A stretch of 64,000 nucleotides of DNA from Anodontia alba (GCA_964016985.1 OZ024827.1:74038953-74102952); one strand, 5' to 3'; positions 21,896 through 34,591 are shown, counted from the first letter of the stretch. Numbers and translations are program-made. The notes: generated by a model from the sequence alone, not told the origin.

Positions 21896-22173
21896 CATCA
21901 CGAAAACATGCCTATATAATGTTGACCCCCTTAAACCCCACTTTCATATAGTAAAACTGGGGTTTACAGGGGTATATATTATTTTTCTTATTTTGCTCAA
22001 AAGCATAGATTGTGGGTACTCGTTAGAACCGCCTCATCAAGGCGGTTCTAACGAGTACCCACAATCTATGTTTTGAGCAGAAATATGAAAAATAACAGAA
22101 TTTTTATCTGAATTTTTTCAATTTTTTGGTGGTAAAATTTTCAGTATATATGAATAAGCTTGTTTTCGTAATG
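21896..22173 (+). repeat. P1 element copy 10
   Basis: Complete, plus orientation, with both terminal repeats; apex CGCCTCATCAAGGCGG. Confidence 0.9.
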
Positions 22174-23029
22174 CTTCTCATATATCAGGCAGGAAATCAG
22201 AATACGCCATATCAAACCGTTGCCAAATGTAAGAGAGATGAAGATTTATGTATAGAAGACAGAATCGCCAGAGTTATTCTTGTAAAATGATGACTTCCTA
22301 ATAATAACTGAAGGTATGTACTATAAGAATCAGCCATGATATGACACAAGTGATCCCATCCTGACATATGAATCTTCCAAGATGTGGTATACGCGGCTCT
22401 GAAATACCATTCCGATTTGAAAGAAACCCCAGGGTACTCTGGAGTTTGGATTGAATTGATTTAGGGAATTTGATACACTTTCAAGAGTAAGAGTAAGTAC
22501 GGAAGAGTGATCAAATTGAACCCCCTCCGAAATCGTCCTGGATCCGCCCTTGAAGTTGCAAACATTACTAGATATAGGAGCAAGTATATCTGACGGAATT
22601 GATATCACAGCAGTACACAGTTCTTGAGATTTACAGCGAGAACTTTATCATCAAAAGGCGCAACCCTCGAGTCCACCGCTTTAGTGGGAAATTCGGCAAG
22701 CCTCGTTTCCCACTGGAACGTTGGACCCTCGGTTTGGGATTTTCCCGTCCCCATTGAACATCAGTGATGGATTCTATTTGTCCTCATTAGAAAAAAGAAA
22801 AGAAGCTGTTAAGAATAATGTTAAACATTGGCTTAAAGAGACTGGATACACCCGGTAGTTTCCGCCATTTTAACAAGGGTTACAACTTTGTGACTTCCTG
22901 TTTGCTTTCCTTTCTGAAGGAGGTCAAATCTTAAAAGAAGGAATGTGCGCCTAAGAATAAGGTGCAAATTCTTTTCTTTTAGAGCTAACACCTTTTCGGA
23001 ATAGAGGCAAACGGAGGGACTTGCTAAGA
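22174..23029. other. No gene recognised
   Basis: Mostly single-copy-looking sequence, with a small inverted repeat near 22650-22740. A minus-strand frame at 22330-22608 is open for 92 codons but resembles no family I know. Confidence 0.45.
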
Positions 23030-23136
23030 CCTAGCCGGCATTCTTAATAAATCTACAGCGGGCCGTTATCGGCCCGTCAGGGTAGCTGACGGGCCGATAA
23101 CGGCCCGCTATAGATTTATGTAGAATGCTTACTGGG
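23030..23136. repeat. H1 hairpin element, copy 2
   Basis: Foldback with stem AGCGGGCCGTTATCGGCCCG and its complement around a short loop; ends ATTCTTAATAAATCT and AGATTTATGTAGAAT. Confidence 0.88.
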
Positions 23137-23997
23137 GATTCAGCTACTCAAAACAGCTGGTTGTTCCACGTATGGCGATTATTCAAAGGTCTTTACTGGG
23201 GTAGTTTTCAAGCATATCTGAGGAAGCACGACTACTGTCCTTTCAACATCTTTCGGAAAGTCGTTTTGTTTTACTTTTTCCAGGCGCTTTACACAGAAGA
23301 TGTAATTGGAAAAAGTTTGTTATAAGTTGACACCGTTTGTCGTAACCATGTATACACAAAAGGTTTGATTCTATTCATTGGTTTAAACAACAAATCGAAT
23401 ATTTTCATTTTCCCATAGTAAAAATGGCTATAAAATATGCAGAAATTGGTACGATATGTAAGCTTGAGACAGGTTTTCAACAATTTCCCATTGTTTAAAA
23501 TTTCTGAAATTTTCACAATATTGTTGTAGAACATCAATAATTTGAAATCCATAAAGAAAAGCAAAAAATGTTTTCTAATAAAAAAAAAATCCAAAAACCC
23601 AATTTACTATAGAAATTGCATGGGGTAGACCCATCTTTGGCCATAAAATTAATTTTACTGTAAATACTTGAAAATAAAGCAGACAAACAGTAAAGACAAA
23701 TCTTTTCTGATAAGATATTGTCAATCAGAAATCAATAATTCCATTTAAAATAAAACGCCAAGCGAAAAACGTCTTTCCAAGAGATGTCGAAAGCACAGTA
23801 GAGTAGATGTGGTATTTGACCGATACCTTAGTGCGCAATCTATCAAATCGTCTTTACGATTAATACTAGTAGACCCTGGTTTTCTTTTCGTCAGATATGG
23901 AGTCACTTTAAAGCTTGGAGGATAATTATTAGGGTCTTAGTTTTTTTTTGTCCAATGAGCTTCTTGAGCTTGGAGGAAATCTTCCTGAGGGTTGTGA

Positions 23998-24207
23998 GGT
24001 AGTTGGCGGGAGGGTTTTGAAGATCCAAATAATGCTAAATCTAAGAAGCTCAGCGTATCCCATGAGGACATAGATACCAGATTGGCTGACCATGCCAAAG
24101 ATACACTGACACAGGCCTGCCTAGCTCTGCTTGTTTTAAGGCTATCTGGTGAAAGAATGGCTATATTACTATCTTTAATACCCGACAAAGCGGACGTTCT
24201 CGACTAG
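23998..24207 (+). other. Unrecognised coding-like fragment
   Basis: A plus-strand reading frame of 69 codons, open from 23998 to TAG at 24205-24207, with balanced composition unlike the surrounding AT-rich DNA. It includes HEDIDTRLADHAKDTLTQAC and a helical-looking Leu-rich part ending SLIPDKADVLD. It has no ATG near its start, so it would be a terminal exon or a gene or transposon fragment. I do not recognise the family. It could equally be chance: an overlapping minus-strand frame is also open. The only support is composition. Confidence 0.25.
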
Positions 24208-24561
24208 CCGTTCCATACTAAACATTAAATGCCTTTAGTGTCATAAGATGTCCAGTTTTCATGATGTGTAAACAACAGTGCTCAAGTCTTCCTGTTCCAG
24301 TGCCATGGCGAATAACCTTCTCGTCCTTCGTTATCTCTTTTATTTTAAGACCAAAGGTGCTTTTAGACATTTTAATTCATAGCAATAATATTCTAACGGT
24401 CTTATCCCTATAATGTCTCCGTCACAGCCATGCTGAGTAAAAAAGGAGTAGACGATATTTTGAAGTATTGACCCCTAAGGAGTAAAATTGCATGAAATGT
24501 CAACCCCTAAAATAAGAAAATCTTCATCAGTTTACCGTCTACTGCTTTTGTTCAGAAAATA

Positions 24562-24826
24562 CATTCCGAAAACATACCTATATAATTTTGACCCCCATAA
24601 ACCCTACTTTTATATAGTAAAACTGGGGTTTACAGGAGTATACATTATTTTTCTTATTTCTACTCAAACACATAGCTTGTGGGTACTCGGCGAGGCGGTT
24701 CTAACAAGTACCACAATCTATGTTTTGAGCAGAAATATGAAAAATATCAGAATTTTTTATCTGAATTTTTTCAATTATTTTGTGGTAAAATTTTCTAAAT
24801 GTTTGAATAGGCATGTTTTCGTAATG
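24562..24826 (+). repeat. P1 element copy 11
   Basis: Plus orientation. About 14 bp of the left half of the apex is lost (GGGTACTCGGCGAGGCGG), so the hairpin is asymmetric. Confidence 0.87.
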
Positions 24827-25177
24827 TGCTAAATGATACCATATTAATTGATCGTGTATTGCATTGCCATATACGACATGCAATTGAAATATAAAAAAGA
24901 GGAAATTCTAGTTTATTTTTTACAAGTTTTGTTTTCACACAGTAGGATATTACAGCTAGATCCGTAAAGAAAGATTGTCGCTTTATTGTCCTGAAATACC
25001 AAAAAGAATGAAGATCAGCAAATTATGTCAAATTGACTCAGCCGTACTACTTGAGTGACAATACTGTTTTATTTTATGTGAATGATTTCATTCAACCGGC
25101 ATTTGACCTTGTTATAATACATTCATACTATGGAGCGGTAGTAACAATGTTAGTCACACTGACTTATATTTCATATG
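24827..25177. other. No gene recognised
   Basis: AT-rich, apparently unique; the open frame that begins at 25033 runs into the H6 element and is not credible as a gene. Confidence 0.5.
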
Positions 25178-25372
25178 TTAAGCTTTACCGCTCTCGCGGG
25201 AAATTCAGCAGACGGCAAATTGATGATATTTTTGCTTATTTTTCCCAGGAAACAGGATTTGACATTTCATGCAAATTTGCATGGAATGTCAAATCCTGTT
25301 TTCTGGGAAAAATAATAAAAATATATAATATGTCGTTTGCTGAAAAGTTTACCCAGATTGCTAAAGTGTTAA
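25178..25372. repeat. H6 element
   Basis: GTTAAGCTTTACCGCTCTCG, CAGCAGACGGCAAATTGATG, a perfect stem at about 25233-25312, and CCAGATTGCTAAAGTGTTAA. Confidence 0.8.
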
Positions 25373-25523
25373 GTCAGTCAGTCAAGTAATCAAAACATTG
25401 TGCCGTTAAGTTTTTTCATCTGCCTTTGTCGACATCATGAGGCTCTGAAAGACATAGCTGAAACATCGATTCAAAGTTACAATCATCGTTGGTTTATGCT
25501 GATTTTTTATTATTATTTTTATT

Positions 25524-25868
25524 ATTATTATCCCCACGCTTTAGCGATGGGGATATTGGGAATGCCTCGTCCGTCCGTCTGTCCGTCCTCTCACTGGGCG
25601 GAATTTAACCAAACTTGCTACAAGACTTCCCCACGTGGTAAGGGTGTGCGTCCGTCTGTCCATCCGTCCGTCAACCTGTACGTCACTCTATCTCCTCCTT
25701 AACCACTGGATGGAATTTAACCAAACTTGCTACACGACTTCCCCGCATGGTAAGGGTGTGCAATAGCACCATTATTTTTCCGTCCGTCCGTACGTCCGTC
25801 AAGCCATTAGCAACGTTAGCACCGTACGTGGTGAATTTGTGACGGCATGCCATCGACTGCGAAATCTA

Positions 25869-25944
<76 letters not shown>
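25524..25944. repeat. Degenerate GTCC repeat and (TTA)n
   Basis: CGTCCGTCCGTCTGTCC-type runs alternate with two copies of AATTTAACCAAACTTGCTAC (25603 and 25711), so a unit of about 108 bp is duplicated. From 25870 a (TTA)n run of about 75 bp follows. Confidence 0.8.
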
Positions 25945-26280
25945 GTTGTTGATGATGCTGTTTGATTGCTTGCTTACTTTCTTTCATTTATGTTGCTTTC
26001 GTACAATAATTTCATTTACAATTTGAAACACTGTGCCCCAAACTATGTGCCGGTCCTTACAAAATACCAAACTTCAAAAAAGGGGCATAACTTTCACAAA
26101 ATCCGATTGTCAATCAGGTGATCTACTGCTCAGCCTCAATTAGTCTGGCAAATATCAAAGCCCTGATTCAAAAACTTTCTGAGGATCTTGTACGCAAAGT
26201 AGAGTGTGACGAACGGACGTACAAAGTAAATGACCCCACATTATTCTTCCAAAGTTGTTTGTACAATAACACCGTTTTCT

Positions 26281-26489
26281 TAAACTCTTTCACTGCCACA
26301 GGCGATAATAATAGGCTTTCGCAAACAGCATAGATCCAGCTGAGACGGTCCATATGAGCTATCTCATCTGGATCTACGCTGTTTGACATTCAGTCTTTCA
26401 ACTTTAAGTATAAACTTCTTTTCAAGCGATAGTAAAAAAAGAAAAGCAGACGACAAATGTAGTCTGAAATTGGCACCGAAAGAGTTAAG
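26281..26489. repeat. H4-variant element, intact hairpin
   Basis: AACTCTTTCACTGCCACAGG to GCACCGAAAGAGTTAAG; the core has GAGACGGTCCATATGAGC at its apex. Same subfamily as 21317-21518. Confidence 0.75.
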
Positions 26490-26640
26490 GGGAATAAATA
26501 CACTTTCGTGAGAGATAACTCTGTCAAAATTGTTATTGTCTCCCTTCTGAGTCAACTTTTAAAGGGTAAAAATGGTCCCCGTTGGAGAAAATTCTTTCCT
26601 GTTACAGTAGACCCCTTTTCTGAAAGAGCTTGGTGTCCAG

Positions 26641-26706
26641 TAGACTGGCTTCCGTCTCCAGTGACTAAATGTCTATTTTTATATTCCGATTTGATAATCC
26701 ACTAAA

Positions 26707-26747
<41 letters not shown>

Positions 26748-26968
26748 AAATGCCATGACTATAAAGGCTGGTCCCTAGAGTGACCAGCCTTTATAGTCAT
26801 GATATTATTTTGGTTTTATTTTAGTGGATAGAGTGACCAGCCTTTATAGTCATGATATTATTTTGGTTTTATTTTAGTGGATTAACAAACTTATTTTAGT
26901 GGATTAACAAACTATCAAACATGATTATAAGAATAACTATTTAGCCACTGCAGACTGGAGCCAGTCTA
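26641..26968. repeat. H11 element with internal duplication and poly-A
   Basis: TAGACTGGCTTCCGTCTCCA to CTGGAGCCAGTCTA. GTGACCAGCCTTTATAGTCA is present twice (26782 and 26831 onward) and a poly-A run occupies 26707-26744. Confidence 0.8.
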
Positions 26969-27051
26969 GGTGTGCAGAAAAGCAAGCAGGAACTTCAAAA
27001 ATGTTATCTCATACTATTTCTAACTTACCTAACGCATAAGCAAATGTATTG

Positions 27052-27263
27052 AACCCTTACCACTCTCTTAGCTATTTCAGCAGATGACAAATTGATGATA
27101 CTTTTCTTATTTTCCCAAGAAAGCAAGAACTGAAATTCCATGCAAATTGTCTCCACTGGTGGCGCTTTGCATAAAGTGTCAAAACCTGTTGTCTGGGAAA
27201 AATAAGAAAGCTATTTCAATATGTCGTCTGCTGAAAAAATTACCCAGAGTTCTAAGCGTTAAA
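27052..27263. repeat. H6 element
   Basis: CCCTTACCACTCTCTTAGCT, stem TTTTCCCAAGAAAGCAAGAA with a diverged partner, and CCCAGAGTTCTAAGCGTTAA. Confidence 0.75.
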
Positions 27264-27344
27264 GACGTTTTCTTAATATGAATGAGAATACTTTTTTATC
27301 TGAACGGGAGGTGGTTTTTTTGTTTGTTTGTTGTTGTTGTTGTT

Positions 27345-27376
<32 letters not shown>

Positions 27377-28064
27377 TTTTTTTTTTTATACAGATCACCT
27401 GACGTGACTCAAACTGTAACAATCTTCACCAATATGTTGTTAGAACAACTCATTGTATTGTTTAAAATAAAAGGCTAATAACATTTCTGTTTCATTGTTT
27501 CAAATTAAATAAAATGCCTATTACTAAATTTGCCAGCTATTTCAACTTCGCCTGCAAAGGTTATCTGTTAATTGCAAAATGGAATTCATTATAAGCAGTT
27601 GTTTCAATTAACAATGCTTGCCCTAGTATCAGAAAACGCCCCCGCAAGTCACCAGTCATCGCAGAGGTTATCTTGACTTTGTTAAATTTAGTTGTTAATT
27701 GTTTTATGACAATGTATTTTTTCGGTATTGAACTCATTCACGAAGCAAAGAAATCACAGAATAACCAAACTTATAACCCCAAAAGGGTTAATTGGCAAAC
27801 AGTGCAGATCCAGATCAGACGCCGCAGGATGCGGCGTCTGATCAGGGTCTACACTGTTTTCATTAAAAAACAGGAATTTCTATAAAACGTAATAAAAAAC
27901 TAACCAGGCGCCCTGCTTTTGGAAATAGAACGGTCCAAAGAGTCATGATAGAAGAGTCCACTCGATGTAAATGAGTTAAATAGCATGTGTGAACTGCGAG
28001 ATAGTGACGATTCAGACCAGCATTTAGGCCATGCCGTGCGCAAACGTGTCTCCGGGCATATGCG

Positions 28065-28130
28065 GACAGCGAAGGCCCAGATCAGACTGCGCGGATGCGC
28101 AGTCTGATCAGGGCCTTCGCTGTCCGCAAA
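28065..28130. repeat. H14 hairpin, near perfect
   Basis: GCGGACAGCGAAGGCCCAGA and its complement, apex ACTGCGCGGATGCGCAGT. Related half-copies lie near 6230, 6790, 11640, 12200, 32000, 39640, 54210 and 54320. Confidence 0.83.
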
Positions 28131-28461
28131 CAGAATCATTGGCAGCCATAGAATGTTTTAATTGAGAACAAATGCCCGGATGAGACTTTGCGCATATGCA
28201 GGATGATGTGAATCTGCACATTTTGCACATTCTCGAAGGTACTTTTTCGCTTGACGCTGTCCATTTATAACTACGTGAATGCAAAATTGAAGGGCGGTAT
28301 TTTGTTGTTCGATGTCTTAAGCGGAATGGATACACGTACAGGGGTAGGATTTGTCCCTCTTCTGAGAAAGGGATTCGCCCTAAAAGACGACAGTGAGAGC
28401 ATTTTCTTTCCTTTTTTGATTAGACCTCTTTTCAGACCGGGAACCAAACAGGAAGTCACAT

Positions 28462-28585
28462 CCCAGTTAGCATTCGGTTTAAATCTATATCGGATCGTTA
28501 TTGGCCCGAAAGGATACATGTACCTGACATGTACCTGTCGGGCCGATAACGATCCGATATAGATTTAAGCAGAATGCTAGCGAGG
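28462..28585. repeat. H1 hairpin element, copy 3
   Basis: Foldback: CCCAGTTAGCATTCGG to AGAATGCTAGCGAGG, inner stem TATATCGGATCGTTATTGGC, loop enlarged by a TACATGTACC palindrome. Confidence 0.85.
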
Positions 28586-29263
28586 AGAACAGGTCTCAAG
28601 CCTTTGTACGAATAAAGGAAACTGAACAAAGTTTATTCAGGTCCATTAAAAAATCTAGTAAGATCAAGTCGTGCGACTGTGCAGATCTTATTAACATGTG
28701 ACAAAACGAATATGTTCTTAAGCCATTTAGCTTGAAAAGACTTCCTCACACGAAATATTGGAAAAGTTCATTTTCAATTTTAGGTATGTCAGGCTATGTG
28801 ATTTAGATATTCCTAGAGAAAAATCATGCGGCAAAATTATTTGCAAACAGAGGAAACCCTGATCTGACCAGCTATCCTTTTGGAGTCCTACAGACTAAAT
28901 TGAGTTGAAGGTTTTTTTGTTTTTTTTTTGTTGTTTTTTTGTTGTTGTTTTTTTTTTTTTTTTTTTTTTTCGACCAAACGTTACCATCGCCGAAAGGTCG
29001 TATCGGCCCAATGTCGTACACACCCAAACGTCGTAGCGACGGAATGTCTTCCGACGAAATTTCGTGCACCCAAAGGTAAGGCACCCTAGACCATGGAAGT
29101 AGCGCCGAATGATTTGTGTGGATGCACTGAACAACCTTGCTTTCATGGACTGCTGCCTGTCACTTACCGTCATCTCTCCACTTAATACTCAAATCAGAGG
29201 AACACTAGAAGTACGGAACGTACATGTACTATAACAATCAGACACAGGGTGTTGATTTTGAGT

Positions 29264-29493
29264 TTTAACCCATTTATGCCGAATGGAATCTTCTACCACA
29301 AATCTTTGGACAGGTCTATTTTATATATAGGGGGATGTCTAGTTTTTTATTATTACTATCTTTTATAGGAGTTTCTGAACTTAATGCAAACAGTGTTGAC
29401 CCTGATCAGACGCCGCATTCTGTGGCGTCTGATCTGGGTCTACACTGTTTGTCACTGTCCCTTTTATGGGACGCTAGGCATAAATGGGTTAAT
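29264..29493. repeat. H5-like element
   Basis: TTTAACCCATTTATGCCGAA to GGCATAAATGGGTTAA with hairpin GCAAACAGTGTTGACCCTGA and its complement at about 29387-29452. Confidence 0.76.
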
Positions 29494-29565
29494 TTTCGAT
29501 GTCTTGCACTCAGATCTTAGAACCTTTCCTGAATAATGACAAGTACCCTGTAGATTTATCCGCCA

Positions 29566-29831
29566 CATCACAAAAACATGCCTATATAATATTGACCCCC
29601 TAAAAACCCACTTTTATATAGTAAAATGTGGGTTTACAGGGGTATACATTATTTTTCTTATTTCTGCTCAAAAATATAGATTGTGGGGATACTCGTCGCC
29701 GAGGCGGATCTAAAGAGTACCCACAATTTATATTTTGAGCAGAAATATGAAAAATATCATTTTTTATCTGAAAATTTAAGTTTTTGGAGATAAAATTTTC
29801 AATATATTTGAATAGGCGCGTTTTCGTAATG
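29566..29831 (+). repeat. P1 element copy 12
   Basis: Plus orientation; the apex is degraded by a small deletion (ATACTCGTCGCCGAGGCGG). Confidence 0.87.
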
Positions 29832-30067
29832 ATATTTTACAAGGAGACAACTGCTGGGACTTCCTGTTTACTTCCCTATAAACCAATCCCCTTCCGGAAA
29901 GGACTCTATTTTGGAATAAAGTACGTTTTCGCTTGAGTCCACCAGGCAGCATATATATCAAAAAGACTATCTAAAGTCAAAGCATGTGATCAAAGTAGTA
30001 ACGTGATAAGTACTGGCCAGTCAATAAATAAAAGTGATAGAGATGGATTCAAACTTTATTAAACCAT

Positions 30068-30277
30068 AACCCTTTCGTCCCTGAGTTTCTGAAGTGAACA
30101 CTTCCATCTTTGAAATTGGTCAGAACCATTGTTCCAAATAGGGGTTTCAGTCACATATCAAAACAGATTGTTTTAAAAAAAGAGAGTGAATTCGGATGAG
30201 GCGGTTCATTATGAGCCATCTCATCTGGATATACACTATTTGCATCTGTGCCAGTCTACAGGGTTGAAAGGGTTAAA
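30068..30277. repeat. H4 element, 5' half of the hairpin lost
   Basis: ACCCTTTCGTCCCTGAGTTT to GGGTTGAAAGGGTTAA. The core keeps GAGGCGGTTCATTATGAGCC but the GCAAACAG side is replaced by an A-rich stretch. Confidence 0.7.
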
Positions 30278-30302
30278 GCGGCAACCCTATAGCATCTGAC
30301 GA

Positions 30303-30573
30303 GTTTTAAGGGCTCCATATTCCTCAAAAATAGACATTTCATTATCCAAGAAAGGTTAAATAAATTGATATATGGTATTAGCCTGTAAAATTTCAGTTAG
30401 TCTTTCGTTCTTGAAATGAAATGCTTTTCTATCGTATCTCTGAATTAATGTTGCCAACATTAATTCATAGATACTATAAAAAAAAATCATTTTTGATCGA
30501 GTTAAAAAATGAGACACTAACTGAAATTTTACAGGCTGTCAGACGCCATATTTTATGATCGTATTGATACTAT
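30303..30573. repeat. H12 element, right end lost
   Basis: TTAAGGGCTCCATATTCCTC, stem ATCGTATCTCTGAATTAATG; abuts the H11-related element at 30574. Confidence 0.76.
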
Positions 30574-30776
30574 TAGACTGGCTCCAGTCGTTTTTTGTTT
30601 TATATCTATTTTTCTTTTTCTCTACATTATTTTTTTATCATGATCCTCTTTAATCCAACTTCAAGTTACCTATGGCTGAATAAAAACAAAAGCTATACAA
30701 GCGTTGTGTCCCCTCAAAAAAAAAAAGAAGAAAAAGAGAGAAAAGAAAAATAAAGAAAGGGTCTGGGGCCAGACTA
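30574..30776 (+). repeat. H11-related element
   Basis: TAGACTGGCTCCAGTCG to GGTCTGGGGCCAGACTA. The interior (TATCATGATCCTCTTTAATC, CAACTTCAAGTTACC) is the reverse complement of 58100-58339. Confidence 0.8.
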
Positions 30777-31088
30777 TGATACTATATATTTCAATTTATT
30801 AATCCTTTCTTGTCTACTTTTGAGAAATATCGAGTCTTTAACATGAAATACATGTTTTGTTGTTGTTGTTGTTTTTTTGTTTGTTTTTTTGTTTTGTTTT
30901 TTTTTTGTTTTTTTGTTGTTGTTTTTTTTTTTGTTTTTTTTTTTGTTTTGTTTTTTTGTTTTTTGTTTTTTCACTTTTCAGAAAAAAGAGGGATAGGCGG
31001 ACGTTTCAAAAGAAATGTCGAACCTTATTTACACTGAAAAGTATAACTGACGAGCATGTCGTCTGCAACAAGTTTGTATGGTGCTTTA

Positions 31089-31305
31089 AAGGTTAACGCT
31101 TTGCATCTGGGTAAAGTTTTGAGCAGAGGACACTTCAATATGTTTTTCTTTTTTTTCCAAAACAAATAGGCTTTGACATTTCATGCATATTGTCTCCTGA
31201 GGAGGCAATTTGCATGACATGTCAAAGCCTATTTTCTATGAAAAATAAGAAAAATATATTATCACTTTGTCATTCGCTGAATTTGTCCAGAGAGTGATAA
31301 AGGTT
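31089..31305. repeat. H6 element
   Basis: GGTTAACGCTTTGCATCTGG, GACATTTCATGCATATTGTC stem, CCAGAGAGTGATAAAGGTTG. Confidence 0.8.
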
Positions 31306-31476
31306 GAACTTCTGAACCATTTTTTGTTTCATTCTAAACAGATAAGTTTGTAATGGAACCCTTGATTTCATTCAGTTGAACAAATATCTATGATAGCCAA
31401 CAAATCATGGGCGTTGCGTGAATTAACGAGCAAAGAATCCTCACATACATACATATGAGTAACGAAGACCCAAATC

Positions 31477-31753
31477 CATTACGAAAACACGCCCATTCAA
31501 ATATATAGAACATTTCGTCCAAAAAAAATGAAAATTTTCAGATAAAAACTCAGATTAGGTTAATATTTCTGCTCAAAACATAGATTGTGGGTACCCGTTA
31601 GAACCGCCTCGGCGAGGCGGTTCTAACGAGTACCCACAATCTATGTTTTTGAGCAGAAATAAGAAAAATAATGTTTACCCCTGTAAATCTCAGTTTTACT
31701 ATATAAAAGTGGGGTTTAATGGGGTCAAAATTATATAGGCATGTTTTCGTGAT
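31477..31753 (-). repeat. P1 element copy 13
   Basis: Complete, reverse orientation, with a long perfect centre. Confidence 0.9.
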
Positions 31754-32157
31754 CACACGGGAGTAATACCGAAATATCTTTACCTGTGCTGTCGACCGAG
31801 CCGGTGTCGCGTGAGATGTTTAAGACCATGAGATGTTTCAGAACGCATGCGCAACGGACTCGGATATCAAGTGGGGCAAAAGGTGTGAGATTTGTCAGAA
31901 TTTATCTGCCCCGGTACTGTGTAAACTTGCTGTCGGCGAACCAAGACATACGGTTTTCGGCCTTGACGCGAGGATAACATGAGTAAAGGATCCTCACAAG
32001 TATGGGCTAAGAACGCCAAGATCAGCCTGCGCATTTGCGCAGTTTGATTAGAGCGTTCGTTACCGGCTTAGACTCATTTGGTACTTAGAAATATAAAAGA
32101 AAGTCCTGATCAAAGTGTAGGGATGCGCAGGCTTCTCTGAGCTTTTGCGACATAATG

Positions 32158-32440
32158 CATCACGAAACCATACCTATATAATTTTGATCCCTTTAAATCC
32201 CACTTTTATATAGTAAAACTGGGGTTTACAGGGGTATTATACATTATTTTTCTTAATTCTACTCAAAGATATAGATTGTGGGTACTCGTTAGAACCGCCT
32301 CATCGAGGCGGTTCTAACGAGTACCCACAATCTATGTTTTGAGCAGAAATGTGAAAAATATCAGATTTTTTTTATCTGAAAATTTTCATTTTTTAGTGGT
32401 AAAATTTTCAGTATATTTGAATAGGCGTGTTTTCGTAATG
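32158..32440 (+). repeat. P1 element copy 14
   Basis: Complete, plus orientation; apex CGCCTCATCGAGGCGG. Confidence 0.9.
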
Positions 32441-33017
32441 GAAAGTCCTGGTGTGTGTGTGGGGATGCGTAGGCTTCCTTGAGGTTTTGTGACATAAGGG
32501 TCGTTTTCAAACGTTGCGCATCAGTTATATTTTCTTGATTATCTAAATGCACCTGGACAAGCAACAAAAAAAAAAAAAATGTAAGTGCATTGCGTCCATA
32601 GCTAGAATGTATGGTTGTATGTGTGCATGCAAGCGTGCGAGAATGCGTGCGTGTTCTTTATGCTTATATACTGTCTGCAAGGTGATCTAAAAACGACTGC
32701 ACCATTGAAGAAAACATATTTGAGGCCGCGCCATGTGGAAATGTGTCTTTGGGACTTGTACGGACAGCAACGGTCCAGGGTAGCCTGCACATCCGCCAAG
32801 TCTGACCATGGCTTGCGCTGTCCGCTTGGTTCTACTGAATATAAACGGTTGTAGCAAACACCATAATCGGACTGCATTGCTTAACTGGCTGATTTGGATC
32901 TTTTCTGTTCGTGTATGCCACGAAAGACATATTTCCTCATGGCAAAAAGTGGAATCAGAGGGGCAGAAATTATGGCGGACCTCACATGATGACAAATATA
33001 TTGCACTTACAGAATAT

Positions 33018-33297
33018 CATCACGAAAACATGTCTATGTAATTTTAACCCCTCAAACCCCACTTTTATATAGAAAAAATGGGGTTTGCAGGGGTATACAT
33101 TATTTTTCTTATTTCTGCTATAAAATATAAATTGTGGGTACCCGTTAGAACCGCCTCGATGAGGCGGTTCTAACGTGTACCCACATTCTCTGTTTCAAGC
33201 AAAAATAACAAAAAGATCACATTTTTTCATCGGAAACTTTTTTGTTTTTGCAGCCATAAAAAAGTGACATTATATTGAATGGGTGTGTTTTCGTAAT
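33018..33297 (+). repeat. P1 element copy 15 (diverged)
   Basis: Plus orientation. The apex is intact, but the right arm is strongly diverged and the end reads GGGTGTGTTTTCGTAAT. Confidence 0.85.
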
Positions 33298-33611
33298 ATA
33301 TGGGTCATTGCACTGATGTTGGTGACTATTGCCCCGTGTTGAGATATCAAAGGTATCCTTTGATATTTCAACGCGGGACAATATTCACTATTTTACTTTA
33401 TAGCTATAAACATTTTGTGTCATTTTCAGTTGTTTTTAGCCTCAAAACAGGCATTTTTATTTTTTGTAAAATTCAGAGCCTGTACCAAATGCGAGGCAAA
33501 TGTTGACGTGATATCATCAAAAGGTACGTCGTGTATCGATAACATTCGAAGACATCCGAGTAAGCGTGTAATATCAAGTATTGATCGTGTCGATATCGAG
33601 TAATATCTGTA

Positions 33612-33751
33612 TGTTTGTTTGTGTTGAGGTTTTACGGCCCAGTCAACCCAATGGGGTCATGTCGAGCGCGGTCAGTTTACCTAACCACACGTTTACTGGG
33701 CAGGCTTAGTCCTCTAAGCGGTTAACCAGTATTGTGCACATTCTTTCGCTT
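33612..33751 (-). repeat. SINE fragment (3' half)
   Basis: Matches the 3' half of the SINE, with tail TTTGTTTGTGTTGAGG on the plus strand, up to CACATTCTTTCGC. The tRNA head is absent, so it is 5'-truncated. Confidence 0.82.
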
Positions 33752-33924
33752 GCTCCTCGGATTCTACCATTTAATATCTATACCTATAGATAAAATTATA
33801 GCCTTGTCCGGTGACCTGAAGTTTCTGGTATCCTGCTGTATATATTACGTCAAATAGAAAACTGAAACCAGATGTTACAGGTCACCATACAAGGTTATAT
33901 TTTACCTATATATAATAATATGTT

Positions 33925-34222
33925 TTGTTTGTTTGAGTTGGAATTTTACGACCAGTCAACAGTCTGAAGGTCATGTCGAGCTGTCAGTTAGCCTACTGAC
34001 AATTTCATTTGGCAGGCTTAGTTCTCTAACGGTTAACCAGTACTTGTACTCGTATTTCGCCAGTAGCTGATAACTGCCCTGCTTCAATCAGCGGAAGTGG
34101 GTAGGAGGAGACCGCAGATAATATTTCTATTTCGTGATCAATTTCAACGTAAGTTATATGGCCGAAGTGGGATTCGAACTTGCGACCGCTGAATCTACAG
34201 TCATACTTTGGAGCCCGGCAGT
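33925..34222 (-). repeat. Old diverged SINE copy
   Basis: The whole SINE layout is traceable on the minus strand (tail, GGCAGGCTTAG complement, box B as GATTCGAACTTGCGACC on plus) with many substitutions. Confidence 0.72.
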
Positions 34223-34226
34223 GCTA

Positions 34227-34591
34227 TACAGTATAACCTCAATGGCTCGAACACGGATGGCTCGTTTACCGTTGATGATTCGAACTCTTTTTTTTCAGTC
34301 CCTACAAAATTCTTCCAATAGCTCGAGGAAACAAAAATTTAATGATTTTTTTTCTTATTTTATCATGGAATTGTATGTTGTGTGTATTCATTAGAATCGC
34401 CTCATCGAGGCGATTCTAATGAGAACACTCAACATACAATCATTGTGTAGAAAATCGAAAAGATTTCCCTAAATTATCGCTATTTGCTTCCTAAAATGGT
34501 GCCATGATTATCCTCAGTGGCTCGAACTACCCATGTCTCGAGCGAATTTCCATGGTCCCAAAGATGTTCGAGCCGTTGAGGTTCGACTGTA
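34227..34591. repeat. P2 pogo-like MITE, copy 3
   Basis: Full length, TACAGTATAACCTC to GGTTCGACTGTA, with centre GAATCGCCTCATCGAGGCGATTC. Left and right termini are clearly inverted repeats bounded by TA. Confidence 0.85.

Noticed and set aside
22330..22608. 92-codon minus-strand frame
   Set aside because: No recognised family and no splice-site or paralogue support.
25033..25389. 118-codon plus-strand frame with hydrophobic parts
   Set aside because: The second half is the H6 hairpin and the first half shows no domain or homology.
30810..31096. Cys/Phe- and Lys/Asn-rich frames
   Set aside because: Translations of a T-rich low-complexity tract; also at 27278-27478 and 28872-29173.
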